DNA of 64,000 bases from Chromobotia macracanthus (lineage: Eukaryota > Chordata > Actinopteri > Cypriniformes > Botiidae): NCBI GenBank assembly GCA_036877525.1, contig JAZGTH010000001.1:11742001-11806000 (forward strand). The letters are read 5' to 3'. The notes below the pieces were generated by a model. That model ran no database searches. It was given only the letters and a program-made list of their open reading frames with translations, and had not been told where the DNA came from. This document shows positions 1 to 11,520 of the stretch, in pieces. A program made the translations under genes and the position numbers. Each line of letters starts with the position of its first letter. Positions within the stretch are counted from its first letter, which is position 1.

Positions 1-97
1 AAAGGTAAGATAAGCTGTAGATGCTGTAAGGATAGCCATCAACCCTATTTGATATGTCTCAATTGATTTATGGTTCATGATAAGTATCTCCTTTCAG

Positions 98-142
98 GAT
101 GCAAAGGCTGAGGTGACAGGCCTGAATACTAACTCTCAGGAG
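98..142 (+). other. Candidate small coding exon at left edge
   Basis: This 45-nt segment is preceded by a pyrimidine-rich acceptor (tatctcctttcag, ending at 97) and followed by a donor-like gtaaaa. It is open only in frame 0, giving 15 codons starting D-A-K-A-E and ending N-S-Q-E. The window itself opens with aaag|gtaaga, an excellent donor, so 5-97 would be a 93-nt intron, a common size in fish. A second acceptor-like gtgtttcag ends at 252 and the next in-frame codons would be CTG TGA, giving a stop. An AATAAA lies at 516-521. Together these could be the last exons and 3' UTR of a gene to the left. I do not recognise the peptide. Chance occurrence is quite possible because such signals are short. 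Confidence 0.2.
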
Positions 143-258
143 GTAAAAATAACAGCTCTTTAAAAGCTCCTTTTAAACCTCATGTTTGTATTAAGTTCAC
201 ATCATAACCTTTGGAAAGTGTTTGTACCATTTGGTAGTCTTGAGTGTTTCAGCTGTGA

Positions 259-819
259 TTAAAGTTATTGCAACAAGTACAAAAAGGATAACAGTGGTTA
301 TATCACCAAATACACTTGACCAAACTGTGAAAATACTGAATGTGAAGCTGTAAAGAGTCTTAATGTAATAATATTTGTTTATTAGTCATAGTGAAAGTTA
401 TACTGTACAGTTCTACTGTTGAAGCAACAAAGTAAAGTAAAAAACTTTTATCAAAACTGGAACTTTTGTCTGGTAGAAGAATCAAGCAAGACCAGCTGAA
501 AAAGACTCTGCATGCAATAAATAATGGGATAAATTTGATATGCAGAAATGAAATCAATATCCATTTTCCTTTGCGTCTGACACATATAATTATTTCTGTC
601 TTTCTGACTCTTTCTTTTCAGTCTCTCCCATCACATCCTTGAAGTGAAGGTCTGTTTGAAATTGGCCTGTAATCATTTCAATCATATCAGTAAATTAATA
701 AAATACAAGCAGCAATCTAGCTTCCTTTTAGCAAATATATTGAAATAACCCCACAGTGATAGAAAATGAAATAACATGTGGTGGATGATGTGAAAGACAG
801 TTTTCATTTTGCACCAACT
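259..819. other. Non-coding stretch, possible 3' UTR
   Basis: AT-rich sequence with an AATAAA at 516-521 and no recognisable gene or repeat. If the exon chain at 1-258 is real, this would hold its 3' untranslated region; otherwise it is plain intergenic sequence. A 65-codon minus-strand open frame here resembles nothing known. Confidence 0.3.
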
Positions 820-1015
820 TGAAAGGGCGGTGGCGGAGAATTAATTCGCGATTTCGGTGTCTTCGGGGCTCTCTTATCAAATCCAGTCGGAATAAGGCAA
901 TTTCACACATATGCATGGAGAATCGAGAATTGTATGTAATTATTGCTTTGCACTGGAATCTTTTACAGTTCTCAAGATAAATTAAATGATAAGCATTCTG
1001 CACATAAGCATGATA
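820..1015. promoter_or_regulatory. Candidate conserved non-coding element
   Basis: A sharp change from the AT-rich surroundings to a mixed, CpG-containing sequence (several cg dinucleotides within 820-925). It holds a TTAATTCGCGA site (841), TTATCAAATCC, an octamer-like CATATGCATG (908-917) and TAATTATTG (937-945). No sustained open frame in one direction suggests an exon. This mix of homeodomain-type sites and CpGs in a desert is typical of developmental enhancers, but conservation is inferred, not shown. Confidence 0.4.
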
Positions 1016-1369
1016 GTTTCCTTATGTGCTGAGCAAGTTAAAACACTGAATGCGTATTTTGGTTACATTAGCAACTACAAATGTTGACTGGCAACTGCAG
1101 TTTACTTTTCTCAAGGCAGAATTAACTTTAAAGAGTGTGATATATGATATAGCTTAAGTTATTTTACAGTTTCCTTTTGTTCTGACAAAGTTTGCAATAG
1201 GAAATTTGCTATATGACTGTCTAATCATAAACTACTCTATATGGATGAAACATCATGTTTTTTGACAGATGAAAGCCTTTTTTAAATGGAAATGTACTAA
1301 TATTAGCCTTTTAAATGTCAGTCTACAATAATTTGCTCCTTATTAAGCAAATATTCATATTTGTAGTCA
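1016..1369. other. AT-rich stretch, nothing recognised
   Basis: No gene, repeat or structured motif is visible here. Confidence 0.5.
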
Positions 1370-1700
1370 TTCTTCCTTTCAGTCTGACTCATATCTGACG
1401 CTTTGTCCTACGTGGTTAAAAATACAGGCCAATTTATGTGTGATTGGGTGCTGTAAGCAAACTCTGAACTCACAGTTCTGTAGGAAATGGCATTCTGTTC
1501 GAAACCCTTTGATAAAGCCATCACTGTCAGCTTGCATTTTTACCCCTGTACTGTATTTTTCAGGCACGTGTAGTATCCTTGAAATACATGGCTTTCTGCA
1601 TCATCTGCCATTTAGAAAGCTTGATTAAAGAGCAGCTGTCGAGGGATATGATTTTTATCACTGCCAAACAGGTGTAGTCAGATGGCAACAGCGGCAACAT
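1370..1700. promoter_or_regulatory. Candidate conserved non-coding element
   Basis: Balanced composition with scattered CpGs, a TGACGC site, CTTTGATAAAG and several TCAGT/TGTCAG motifs. Opposite-strand open frames of 62 codons overlap here, which fits stop-poor balanced composition rather than a gene. The regulatory role is inference. Confidence 0.3.
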
Positions 1701-1885
1701 AGTAGTGCTGGCTGAAATGGGCTAGATGGAGACAAATGGAATTATCTTTTTTCCCCATTTCTATCTATCTGCTGTTCATGTCTATCTTGGATGGTGATGT
1801 GCCTCCTTTGATTTCTGACCTGAGAAATCCAAGTGCAAAGGATTTATAGTGGGGGACAGCCACATATAAAGGACAACTGAAGAAT

Positions 1886-1910
1886 GGGAAATGGGTGGGG
1901 GTTGGTGGGG
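1886..1910 (+). other. Potential G-quadruplex motif
   Basis: Four G-runs of three or more (1886-1888, 1893-1895, 1897-1901, 1907-1910) are separated by loops of 4, 1 and 5 nt, matching the canonical G3+N1-7 pattern. It stands out because most of the window is AT-rich. No promoter or gene is recognised beside it. Confidence 0.5.
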
Positions 1911-2379
1911 TAGGATGTGCCTGTGGGTGAGTTATGCCCAGCATCTGCAGAACTATGGGTAAAATATAGGGATGCTAAACACACATTTGTGTCAAAGCAA
2001 ATGCAGTCTAGAAGTTACATTTCTAAGACATTACATTTAATTAACATTTCTAAATATTCTGGCTAAAAGGAAATTGTAATTTCTCCTTGCCTTAAGGACA
2101 ACTTTAGGTAACATATTGGCACATCTTGGTGTTCCATCATGGAAATTTGTATAGTAAATAATTATTACATTTTACTCAGAATTATTTTTCTGTTCTGGCT
2201 TTACGGTTTCCATTCCTGCTATCCATCTAGCTAAAATGACATGAAGACTTCTATAAGCAGATAAGGAAGTTTTATTTTTTAATGAATGATACTGTCTGAT
2301 AAACTTGATCGATTTCACACAGTATAGCAGGTAAACATATTTATTAATACCATCCATTTTAACTATTTTCCTCACAGAG
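1911..2379. other. Intergenic sequence, nothing recognised
   Basis: Plain AT-rich sequence. A 67-codon minus-strand open frame at 2172-2375 matches no family I know. Confidence 0.45.
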
Positions 2380-2720
2380 CCCTCCCAGAGTTTTGCTTTT
2401 GCTAATTTTCCTATAGCTTTGCATGCTAACTTGCCTGGATCGTATGAATGAGGAGATGCTAAAAAAGAGAGACGATCTCAGTGCTCTCCAATCCATCTGT
2501 CTCCCTCATACATAAAGCCTCAATTTCCAGCTGTAAATTTTTTCATTACACTGGAATTGAAAGGGAGAGGGGGACTTTTCACTTTTCTCCCTGATGAGTT
2601 CATACATTTGAAGTGAGGCTTTGTCAGCTGAGAATTAGCACACTGCAAATGCACTTCCTTAATGTTCCAGGAGGCAGCCATCACATCAGAGTCTCTTCAA
2701 AGTGAGGGCGAAATAGAAAA
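2380..2720. promoter_or_regulatory. Candidate conserved non-coding element
   Basis: Contains TTGCTAATTTTCC, GCATGCTAAC, TTACACTGG, GATGAGTTC and TGTCAGCTG motifs in a non-repetitive, balanced sequence. It looks like a homeodomain/bHLH-type regulatory island. No coding support. Conservation is inferred. Confidence 0.3.
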
Positions 2721-2733
2721 CTTTACACCCAGT

Positions 2734-2756
2734 GGTGTGTGTGTGTGTGAGAGAGG
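2734..2756. repeat. (GT)n(GA)n microsatellite
   Basis: Eight GT units run directly into a short GA tract with one interruption. Simple repeat, presumably polymorphic. Confidence 0.85.
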
Positions 2757-2939
2757 TAGAGAGAAAAGAGATGATGTCAGGAGAAACATATTAGTCACTT
2801 TACCCAACTCATTCTCTCAGGCACCATGGTTCAGTCTGTGCAGAAAATAGGCTTGTATGGTAGAAAGCACAGACCTGAGACAAAGAAGTGCTGTTGAGAT
2901 TTGTTATAGTTGAAGATATATGTTGTGGAAGATCTTTGT

Positions 2940-3190
2940 TATCAATGTTATTACACTGCTTTCTGGAATAATGTATTCCGATTGGTCAGTTCTAACATTC
3001 TGCAGTTAAATATTTTTGATTATTACACAGCTGTCTGGAGTAGTTGTTTCTGATTGGTTGTTTCCAGCAATCTACATTATAACGGATGTGTCTGACAATC
3101 AGTTTCCTGTTTGCATAATTGTTTGCATAATTCTTTGTGGGCTGTTTGTATTTTGTTTTTAAAAATAATTGACTGATTGACTACATTTTT
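2940..3190. repeat. Dispersed-repeat-like segment with 72-bp internal duplication
   Basis: Two similar blocks lie head to tail. ATTACAC occurs at 2950 and again at 3022, followed in both by a CTG(G)-type core and then by GATTGGT at 2980 and 3052, so the offset is 72 bp throughout. A shorter direct repeat (tgtttgcataat) follows at about 3110-3131. The phrase 'tctgattggttgtttccag' is one I associate with decayed fish DNA transposons, but no terminal repeats or target duplication are visible, so the family is unassigned. Confidence 0.45.
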
Positions 3191-3299
3191 CCTTATATAA
3201 CCTACAGTAACTGCCAATTGTCTATCCTGAGGTCTCTTATAATCAGGTACCATAAAACATACAAATACGCAGCGACTCTCATTTACAGACAATTATAAA

Positions 3300-3640
3300 A
3301 TAAATATTGCCCTAGTCAATGACGTACTTGTAAGCCATAGGACACATGAAACCTTTCTCAAGTGTGCTTGGCACTGGAGACTTATGCAGCCCTGTTGTTA
3401 ATGCTGATTGATAGTGGCAGGGAGCAGGTGAGGGCTCCATGAATCTGTTTGTTTAATACAAGTTCACAGACTAACTTTTTTCCTTTCATTCCATTCATCT
3501 GCCTTTCGTGCCTGAATAAACTGGCCTGGGGGTTTGATGAATGAAAGTGTCCACTTGGTTTAAAGATCCAGGCCATAAGAAAAGGTGACAAGAAGCATTT
3601 TGTTGCCACTCTCGTCGCTTCTTTCAAAAGAAGACAGATT
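3300..3640. promoter_or_regulatory. Possible regulatory island
   Basis: Balanced composition with CpGs near 3510 and 3610-3616 and sites such as AATGACG and TTTGATGAATG. It is less distinctive than other islands in the window. An 81-codon minus-strand open frame here is not recognisable as a protein domain. Confidence 0.22.
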
Positions 3641-3729
3641 GTTCTGGTTTTAAGCAGTTACATTTACATGTAGCATTACATTTTAGATTTAACTACAAAT
3701 ACAACAAATGATCCACCTTACCTCCATGG

Positions 3730-3739
3730 CCCCCCCCCC
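3730..3739. repeat. C10 homopolymer
   Basis: A run of ten C residues, unusual in this AT-rich region and prone to length error in sequencing. Confidence 0.9.
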
Positions 3740-4879
3740 AAGTCTACTTTCACCAGCCCATGGTGTCTACATTCATTAGAGTATGACCAAGAAGTCAAAG
3801 CCAAAAGTGGAACACTGTGCTAGAGTGTGATGCAACACACCTGCTCATTGAATCCCATCACCAATGTTCCGTCTAATTTTTGTTCTTGCGGAGCAAAACC
3901 TATTTCCATTGGGCAGAGTCTTCAGCCACCAGAGCAGAAGCACTCCATGTACCAGACTGCTACTGTGTCCAGTGTACAACACTTTACAAAGAAATTCCAT
4001 GTACGCTATGTATTACATTTTGGTAAACTTGCTCTTGGAGGGTGGTAAATAATAATAATAATGGACAAACAATCAATAAAACATCTAGTTGTACAAATAA
4101 ATCTGTGTATAATGGTATCCCATTATATAATAGTATACATTGCAATGTAAAATAATGAGATGCAATTATTCAAAATAAGTTATCTAGAGGCCATATGTCA
4201 CTGTGCTGTTTTTCATGCGTCCTCACATTAACTCAAGATAAACTCATGATTTTATTTAAAGATAAAAGATAAACACAACTTTGGTATGTCAAGAACAGAA
4301 GAAAAAAACAACTGCAATCTCAAGAAAACAAGTGAGAAACATAATAATGCACAGCTTGGGAAGCAGTCATTATTTTGCAGTTCTGTTTGGTGCCATTTTG
4401 AACTTGTCATCTCCATACTGTTTCAGTGCAGTCCTTATCTCACAAATGATTCAACACTGCGTATTTCTGTGCACTAGGAATATGTTAAAATGCCGTCCAT
4501 TGATTTAGTTCAGATTCTAGAAATCTCCACCTTTTTCACACTCATTTTAAGTCCACCATGTTTTCTCTTTCTGCTTGGAGGGAACATTGCTCATCACAGT
4601 TGGCACAAAACCGCTATTGCATTTCTCTTACATCAACCTTTCCCCAAATGCGAGAATATGGTGTCAAGAAATGCCACTGCCTCTGGCTCCTTTGTTTCAG
4701 ACCTTTTGACCCCTTCCCTCACTCCGGATACAACCATGACCTCATTTATATTTTTTGTCTTTTGACATCTTTGGACAGATATGTGTGGAAAGTGCATTTA
4801 CGACCTGTTTATGCAACTTAAAATGTTTTACGTAAAAAAAATTATCAAACAAAAAATTCTTTGCTAGCATTAAGGGTTA
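3740..4879. other. Intergenic sequence; short (AAT)n at 4047-4062
   Basis: Several overlapping 60-90-codon frames in different phases occur at 3827-4821 but none shows a domain, a signal peptide or plausible splice flanks. The only repeat is the (AAT)5 tract. Confidence 0.4.
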
Positions 4880-5060
4880 CAACAATCAAAATGTTCTTAG
4901 TGAAGCTCGACAGAGCCATAGGGGCTCAATAAGAGCGCACTGCACTCTTAGACATTACATCGCAGGCTGCATGCTGATATCGATAATGCGACGGACGAAA
5001 TGAATGAATGCATAAATAAAGGGGTTAGAGACAGATCCTTAGATGTGCACAGTTAGATAG
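4880..5060. promoter_or_regulatory. Candidate conserved non-coding element
   Basis: CpG-bearing island with GAGCGCAC, ATATCGATAATG (a near-palindrome), GCGACGGACG and ATGAATGAATG. The density of CpG against a CpG-poor background is the main argument. Function is inferred. Confidence 0.35.
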
Positions 5061-5555
5061 GTGTCACACTGAGCCATGTGTCTTTGTGAGCTGTCCTCAT
5101 TAGTGGGATTCTTGGTCTACTTTAAATGCGACTCCTCTCAGAACTAAATGGCTCCCAGAGAAGGACCGTGAATGGTTTATGCTGAATTTTCAGAAAGTTT
5201 CTCACTCTCAAGAAACTCGGCTGAGATAACAGTTCTGCGAAGGGATGCCGGGAGCACTCAAATAAGCCTGGGATAAGTCCATCATGTAGATATGAACCGA
5301 GAGCTTGGCTAATGTTTCAGAGCCAAATTTATTTCCGTAGAGCCACAACACTAAACAGCCAAGAGGCAGGGTCCTAAGAATGTATGTGCATTTGTAAACA
5401 TACACATTTATTTGAGTCTCTTTTGGTTAAACGTTTATTAATTTTCTAAATTAATTCCTGAGGAAAAATGGGAATCATTTTTTAATTGACGATTTCATGC
5501 CCCACTGTGAGAGAAATATGAATTCTTCTCCTCTACTTCTCTTTCTTACTGTTCT
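5061..5555. other. Intergenic sequence, nothing firm
   Basis: Mixed sequence with a 65-codon minus-strand frame that I do not recognise. No repeat is seen. Confidence 0.4.
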
Positions 5556-5770
5556 TTCACAACAAGCAACCTGGAAAGGTTTCCATTTCTCAGCCCTGAG
5601 CACAGCATTGTCATTGAATCCCCAGCCGTCCTCTAATGCTGTTCATATGGAAATCATCACATTTATCTGCTGCTGATTTAATTATCTCAGACTTTTACTG
5701 TGCTGGAGGTTCCTGGCATTAAAGAAACATTCTTTGGAATTGCTGCCTTAGATATAGCACAGTCCTGTTT
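5556..5770. promoter_or_regulatory. Candidate conserved non-coding element
   Basis: Non-repetitive, balanced sequence with CATATGG, ATTTATCTGC, TGATTTAATTATC and GGCATTAAAG motifs. It resembles a developmental enhancer core. Conservation is untested. Confidence 0.33.
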
Positions 5771-6529
5771 CTTAATCTCACTTTCCAAGACAAGAGTTGA
5801 CTTCTAAGAAAATGGTCAGAAAGGCAAAATGTTTTCTGAGGTTTTAACACTTTTATTTCTTTAAGTCGTTTAGACTGTCACTGTGCCAGTGTCATCTTTG
5901 TGATTATCTGATGGTGCAGAAGTCTTTTAATCATTAAGTTCTTCATTAAAAATGTTGAGTTCTTTTTCCGGCCATAATTGGCAGAGGCTAACCATGTTTA
6001 TGTACACTGTGTTGGGGAAATGGCCAAAATCAGACACATTTGATCTTACTTTCTGAAGCAAAATTTGATTATTAAAACTATAGTATCACTTAGATCCACA
6101 GCCAGACAGAATCCACAAACTGTTTATCATTTTAACTTATTTACTTTTTGGGAACAAACTGCAGACTTATGTAAAATGAATTTCAATAATGTATTCTAAA
6201 ATGTGTTTTTAAACACAGTTAAGGGTACTATAGCATTATAGCTAGCTAAAAGCATTTTAAAAGGCATTTTAAAATCCAAAAATATTTAAGAATCAAATAT
6301 TTTGTACACAACAAAAACATTCACGGATCAATCAGTTCATCTATGGAAAATATTCAGCTGAATGAAGAACTACATAAGACATCACAAGACATTCATAAAA
6401 CATACTGAGACAATTATTTATGAAAGATTGTGCCATTATCATTTAAGTTTCACTAAAGTGTCTTTAGAAATAAAATGTAAATGTAACTTAATTTGAAGCA
6501 TATCATGTCTTTAATTTTGAAGTCATGTT
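5771..6529. other. AT-rich stretch, nothing recognised
   Basis: Poly-A/T-rich sequence with no gene, repeat or strong inverted repeat that I could find. Confidence 0.45.
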
Positions 6530-6590
6530 TTGTAGTCCATGTCTTGGACTACAAGTATTTTGTAGTCTTTTGTACAAGTCTTTTGTACAA
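6530..6590. repeat. 10-bp hairpin plus 13-bp tandem duplication
   Basis: A perfect 10-bp inverted repeat (ttgtagtcca at 6530-6539, complement at 6545-6554, 5-nt loop) is followed by two exact copies of gtcttttgtacaa (6565-6577 and 6578-6590). Variants of gtagtc/aagtct continue to about 6612. The pattern suggests local slippage around a small inverted repeat at the edge of an inserted element. Confidence 0.7.
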
Positions 6591-6614
6591 GTCTCCAAGT
6601 CTTTGTAGTCTTTA

Positions 6615-6825
6615 GTGTTACCCTGCCCTAACTGTCTCCAGGTGTGTCTTGTTTCCCTTGATTAGCCAATGTATATATAACCCTGTGCTTCCAGTATTAG
6701 TTTTATTGGTTGTTATTCATGTTTCTTTGTTGGGCCTTGTGTCATGTTCCTTGTTTCACATTACCTTTTTGAATTCATTAAACTTTATTGATCTGCTTTT
6801 TACAGAGTGTATGAACAAACCTTTT
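6615..6825 (+). mobile_element. Degenerate LTR-like retroelement fragment
   Basis: The segment reads like the promoter-to-polyA part of a fish retroelement terminal region: 'ccaggtgtgtcttgtttccc', then gccaat, a tatatataa box and ccctgtgcttcc, and about 100 bases later attaaactttattgatctgc, resembling a decayed AATAAA region. No partner LTR, gag/pol remnant or target duplication is seen, so it would be a solo or truncated piece. The family is not assigned, and a non-LTR 3' end is an alternative. Confidence 0.35.
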
Positions 6826-7079
6826 CTGTGTTCACTCCAAGTGAACAGAAATGTATGGGATTGATTGCTTTTTCTTAGGTTATACTATTCTAAATGTTTG
6901 GAACTGTGGAAATGTTTGTTTTTGGAATTTGTTGTTAAAGGCATAAAAAGAAAATGTGGAAAAATAAGTGTAAGATTTTGCAAAGAGCTAACTACAAAAT
7001 TGCATTATGAAAGCATCTGCCTAACACACACACACAGTTTATTTGGTCTCCTTACGCCTTAAATTCACTGCTCAAAATT

Positions 7080-7500
7080 AATTTCTTGGGGTATACATCA
7101 ATTATAACAGTAAATGCTCCACGTGTCACCCATTACTGTGCGCACTCTTGATGTGGCTAGTGTTTCTGTTCATCTAGACCTGGTATTATGCTTGTTGGTG
7201 CTCTCAATGCTTTATCTGTGGCTCCCACACCGACCTCCATTTCTAATTTTCTGATAACAAGACCACAAACTCCTCCTCTGAATGACACATTTTGAAAAAG
7301 CCAAATGGCAATGACGCTGAAAGCACTTGTTCTCTGTTACAAATAGAATAAAAATCTACTGTAACAGAGTCAAAATGAAACAATGAAAGGGTTTGTCAAG
7401 ACCCTCCCATTTCAACTTGATCAGCACAGTGCAGTTTACAGATATTAGGCCCTGTCACTCTGTTTACTAATCTTTATTGTACCTTAAGATTTAGCTTTTA
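7080..7500. promoter_or_regulatory. Possible pair of regulatory islands
   Basis: 7080-7240 contains CACGTGTCACC and GTGCGCAC. 7380-7490 contains a run with AACTTGATCAGC and TTTACTAATCTTTATTG. Both are non-repetitive and free of long open frames. The regulatory role is inference from composition only. Confidence 0.25.
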
Positions 7501-7789
7501 CTGGTACTGCCTCTCTTTCTCTTATCTACATATGCAGGCTGTCCTGACAACCAGCCCCATCCACCCAGATTATCCCTGACTATGGGTTAAAAAAGGCAAC
7601 CCTCAAAAGATTCCAATCTGTTTTATTTTTTGCCTACTGCATAAAAAGTGCCATCCAATAAACCAAGCGTGAATAGGAAATGATTAAGTGATCCTAATTT
7701 AGATTACCCAGATTTTAGTATTACAACTATGAATTGTGGAGATTTATGAGGAAAACCTACAGAATGTTGTCCTGAAATGCTGAATAGCT

Positions 7790-8000
7790 GTGCTGACGTT
7801 GTGCCTGATGAGTCTGGTCCTTGTTTCAGACGCATGGGGCTCGGAGGGGATTTGAGTAATTTAGCATTCAGATTGCAAATTACACATTATTCACTTCAAT
7901 TAGGGCTTTAAATCCCACTCACAGTAACACACTTGCTGTATAAATTATAGCCTAATATATCATTAGGACTTTATTACTCTCACAGGACCCTGCCTGTTGA
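7790..8000. promoter_or_regulatory. Candidate conserved non-coding element
   Basis: Contains GACGCATGGGGCTCGG followed by a block rich in ATTTGAGTAATTTAGC, GCAAATTAC and CAATTAGGGC motifs. A CpG- and GC-rich head next to a homeodomain-site-rich body is typical of vertebrate enhancers. Inferred only. Confidence 0.4.
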
Positions 8001-8509
8001 AATCACACATTTGGTGTGGGTGTAGTTTTGTGTGCAGTATTCTTGAATATATAAAGACCATGCATTAGGTCGTTAATACCCTTGACTGTGGTGTTAATGG
8101 CCTGTATGTGTCCAGAATCTTTTATATTGTGAAAAGTGGATATGTGCAGTTATCTTACAACAGCATTTCTTCTTGATCTAAGCCTTAAAAATGACTGTCA
8201 TTGGTGTAACCTAATTAAGTCAGGTTGAATTAGTTATATTAAATATAATCTTTGAACCATTTTTAGTGCTGGTGAATAAAGCCATTTTTAAAGTTACCGG
8301 CAAAACATTTTTCTGAAGTGTAGATTGAATCATCTGTCTCATTTTTTTTGAGTATCTCAAAGGTTAAATTCTGAGTAGTGATCTGAGATATTGGATTATG
8401 TGAACAAAGCTGCACGTGCTTCAAATAGTTTAACAAGACTCCTTAACATTTTGCGTATTCTCTTTGAAAGATAATAAATGAGAGTATGGCTGTGCTATAA
8501 TCACCAACT

Positions 8510-8900
8510 GCCTGTGATATGATGAAGAGTTGGCGACACCTCCGTTTAACCATTTTTTAACTGAACGGATCCATTAATTAGAATTATGACTATTCTAATG
8601 AGGATTCATAAATAATATGTAGAATACAAAATGAGGCCATAAGTTTTCAATTAGCATAACTTCACTCTCATTTTTCCTTGTTGTAATTTGTGAAATTAAA
8701 ACTGCATATTGTGAGCTTTACCTCAAAGAGCCTGCGTCGGTATGATAAACATGCCTGAGTGTAAATATTTTAATCGCTGTTAAACATGTTGCGAACAATG
8801 AGAAAATAATGAAGATGAAGTTGAGCAGAAATTGAACAGCATTTGAAGCTGCAGAGGGCTGCAAAATGAACATGACAATGAACATTAATTATGACCACAC
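8510..8900. promoter_or_regulatory. Candidate conserved non-coding element (long)
   Basis: One of the longer islands. It carries GAGTTGGCGACACC, ATTAATTAGAATTATG, CAATTAGCATAAC, GCCTGCGTCGG, TTTAATCGCTG, GTTGCGAACAATG and ATTAATTATGACC. Many TAAT-type sites with interspersed CpGs and no repeat signature suggest a strongly constrained regulatory element ending just before the large microsatellite at 9015. Confidence 0.42.
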
Positions 8901-9014
8901 AAAATGTGCTTTGCCTACTCTATCTTTTCAGTTAATACAATTGCCTTCTTAACATGTTCCAAGAAAATTATTATGTTCCTTAAATTCTGTCCGCCAGTGG
9001 TTACGTATAGGTGC

Positions 9015-10009
<995 letters not shown>

Positions 10010-10420
10010 CTGTCCTACCGGCAGACAGTTGATTATGACACGTGACCCCAAAGTAATAACTTCAAGAGGTATCTAGAGGTGACCTCGGAGGATTGCACGT
10101 GCATGAACTTGTTTTGTCAGAGCAATCTGTTAATGATATGCACACTTGAATTTTTAATTTGGCTGGAAGAAAGTACATGACAAATGAGACGTGCTGGGAT
10201 GCTCAAGGATAGAATTGCCTAGATGTGGGAGCCAAAAGACATCTCATTGCATTGAATTAATTTCATTTTCCATGTTCATAACAACTTCCGGCTATGCCGA
10301 GTCAGCTGTTTCGTCCAGATTTAACATTGAGCTTTGTTTACAGCAGAGGTACGATTGACATGGAGTGACCAAGCAAAGACAAAACTTGGACAGAAGTCCA
10401 TTATAATTCCCTGTTAGTCA
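10010..10420. promoter_or_regulatory. Candidate conserved non-coding element (long)
   Basis: Contains TTGATTATGACACGTGACC, TTGCACGTGCATG (E-box CACGTG twice in about 60 bp), AGACGTGCTGG, GAATTAATTTC, CTTCCGGCTATGCCGAG and TTACAGCAGAGGTACGATTG. Repeated CACGTG and CpG content within an AT-rich region make this a strong regulatory candidate. Inferred. Confidence 0.42.
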
Positions 10421-11229
10421 AAGCCACAAGGCACATTAACTTAGAACAGACAAACTTTAAAGGACAATCACAGGAACATGAAATTTCTGTTGATAGCATC
10501 TGACCTTTTGGTTGTCACCTGTCATCTTACAGCACAGATTAAAAAGCCATTAGATGTACTGTTACTTCTGTATGTTTTTGGGTACATTCCAAAGTGCCAT
10601 GTAATTAGATTTTAATGGCTGTAAATGCTATGCCCTTTGTCAATCCTAAAATTTGTCTTGTTGCTCATAATTTGCAGTTTGACCAATTTAAGGCACAGTT
10701 CAGCTCTGTGAAAGTGTCTGTGCGACACAGAAAAAGGTGAAAGCTGGTTTTTGATAGGTTAAGCTGCCATATCGGCTAATGGGAATAACTTGGAGCTCTA
10801 GAAGGTGATACTGTGAAGGTAGATTGCATGTGGGTAAAATCATCTTGACAAATCTAAAGTATGATCAAGAATGGCAGTCTTGACTCCAGATTAGGTTGCA
10901 ACACCCACTCCATAAAGGGAACTCTATCTGTACTACTTATTTCAGGGCCAAGAAGTGAGTAAACTATAGACATTAACACAGCTGAGCCTTAGTGCACCTG
11001 GGCCGACTGCTATTTCCCCAGCTGATGGTGGTAAGCCCCTTTGGCCATTACCCTGAGCTAACCGCTGTAAGTAAATAACTCTCTAATTAATGACATGCAC
11101 AAATAGGATGCATGACTCATGAATATGTAGTAGATCTAAATATATCAAGCACACTGTCTGTGCAAGTTAATATCAAATAAAATACTATGCCTGAAATCAT
11201 GCACTGTCTTTGGTAAATCTAACTGGGGA
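10421..11229. other. Intergenic sequence, nothing recognised
   Basis: No open frame of interest and no repeat. Some GC-richer patches occur near 10980-11060 but without a recognisable motif arrangement. Confidence 0.4.
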
Positions 11230-11520
11230 CCTGAATGATGTTGTACAGTTTAAATGCAACATTTTATTGCGGAGTAAAAAGGAAATCTTTTAATCCTAGA
11301 CGTAGGTTTAATTTGCATGAGGATATTTAACACTCTTACATCTCTGAAATTGCTACTCTCACACATTTTACTGACTGAATTAAACAGTAGCATATAGGGC
11401 AGCTTTTATTCAAATATGTTTTAGCTAAACTGAGTAATTCGTGTGTGGGTTTTGCCCTTATCTAATGCAAGACTGAAATGCATTGTGTCAATAAATAGAG
11501 CTTCCTTAGCCAACTTTTTT
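11230..11520. promoter_or_regulatory. Possible regulatory island
   Basis: Contains TTATTGCGGAG, CTAGACGTAGG, TTAATTTGCATGAGG (octamer-like) and GCATATAGGGC. Weaker than neighbouring candidates. Confidence 0.28.

Noticed and set aside
2826..2897. 23-codon frame with a good start context (gcaccATGg) after an acceptor-like ctctcag
   Set aside because: Too short, no downstream exon and no recognisable peptide.
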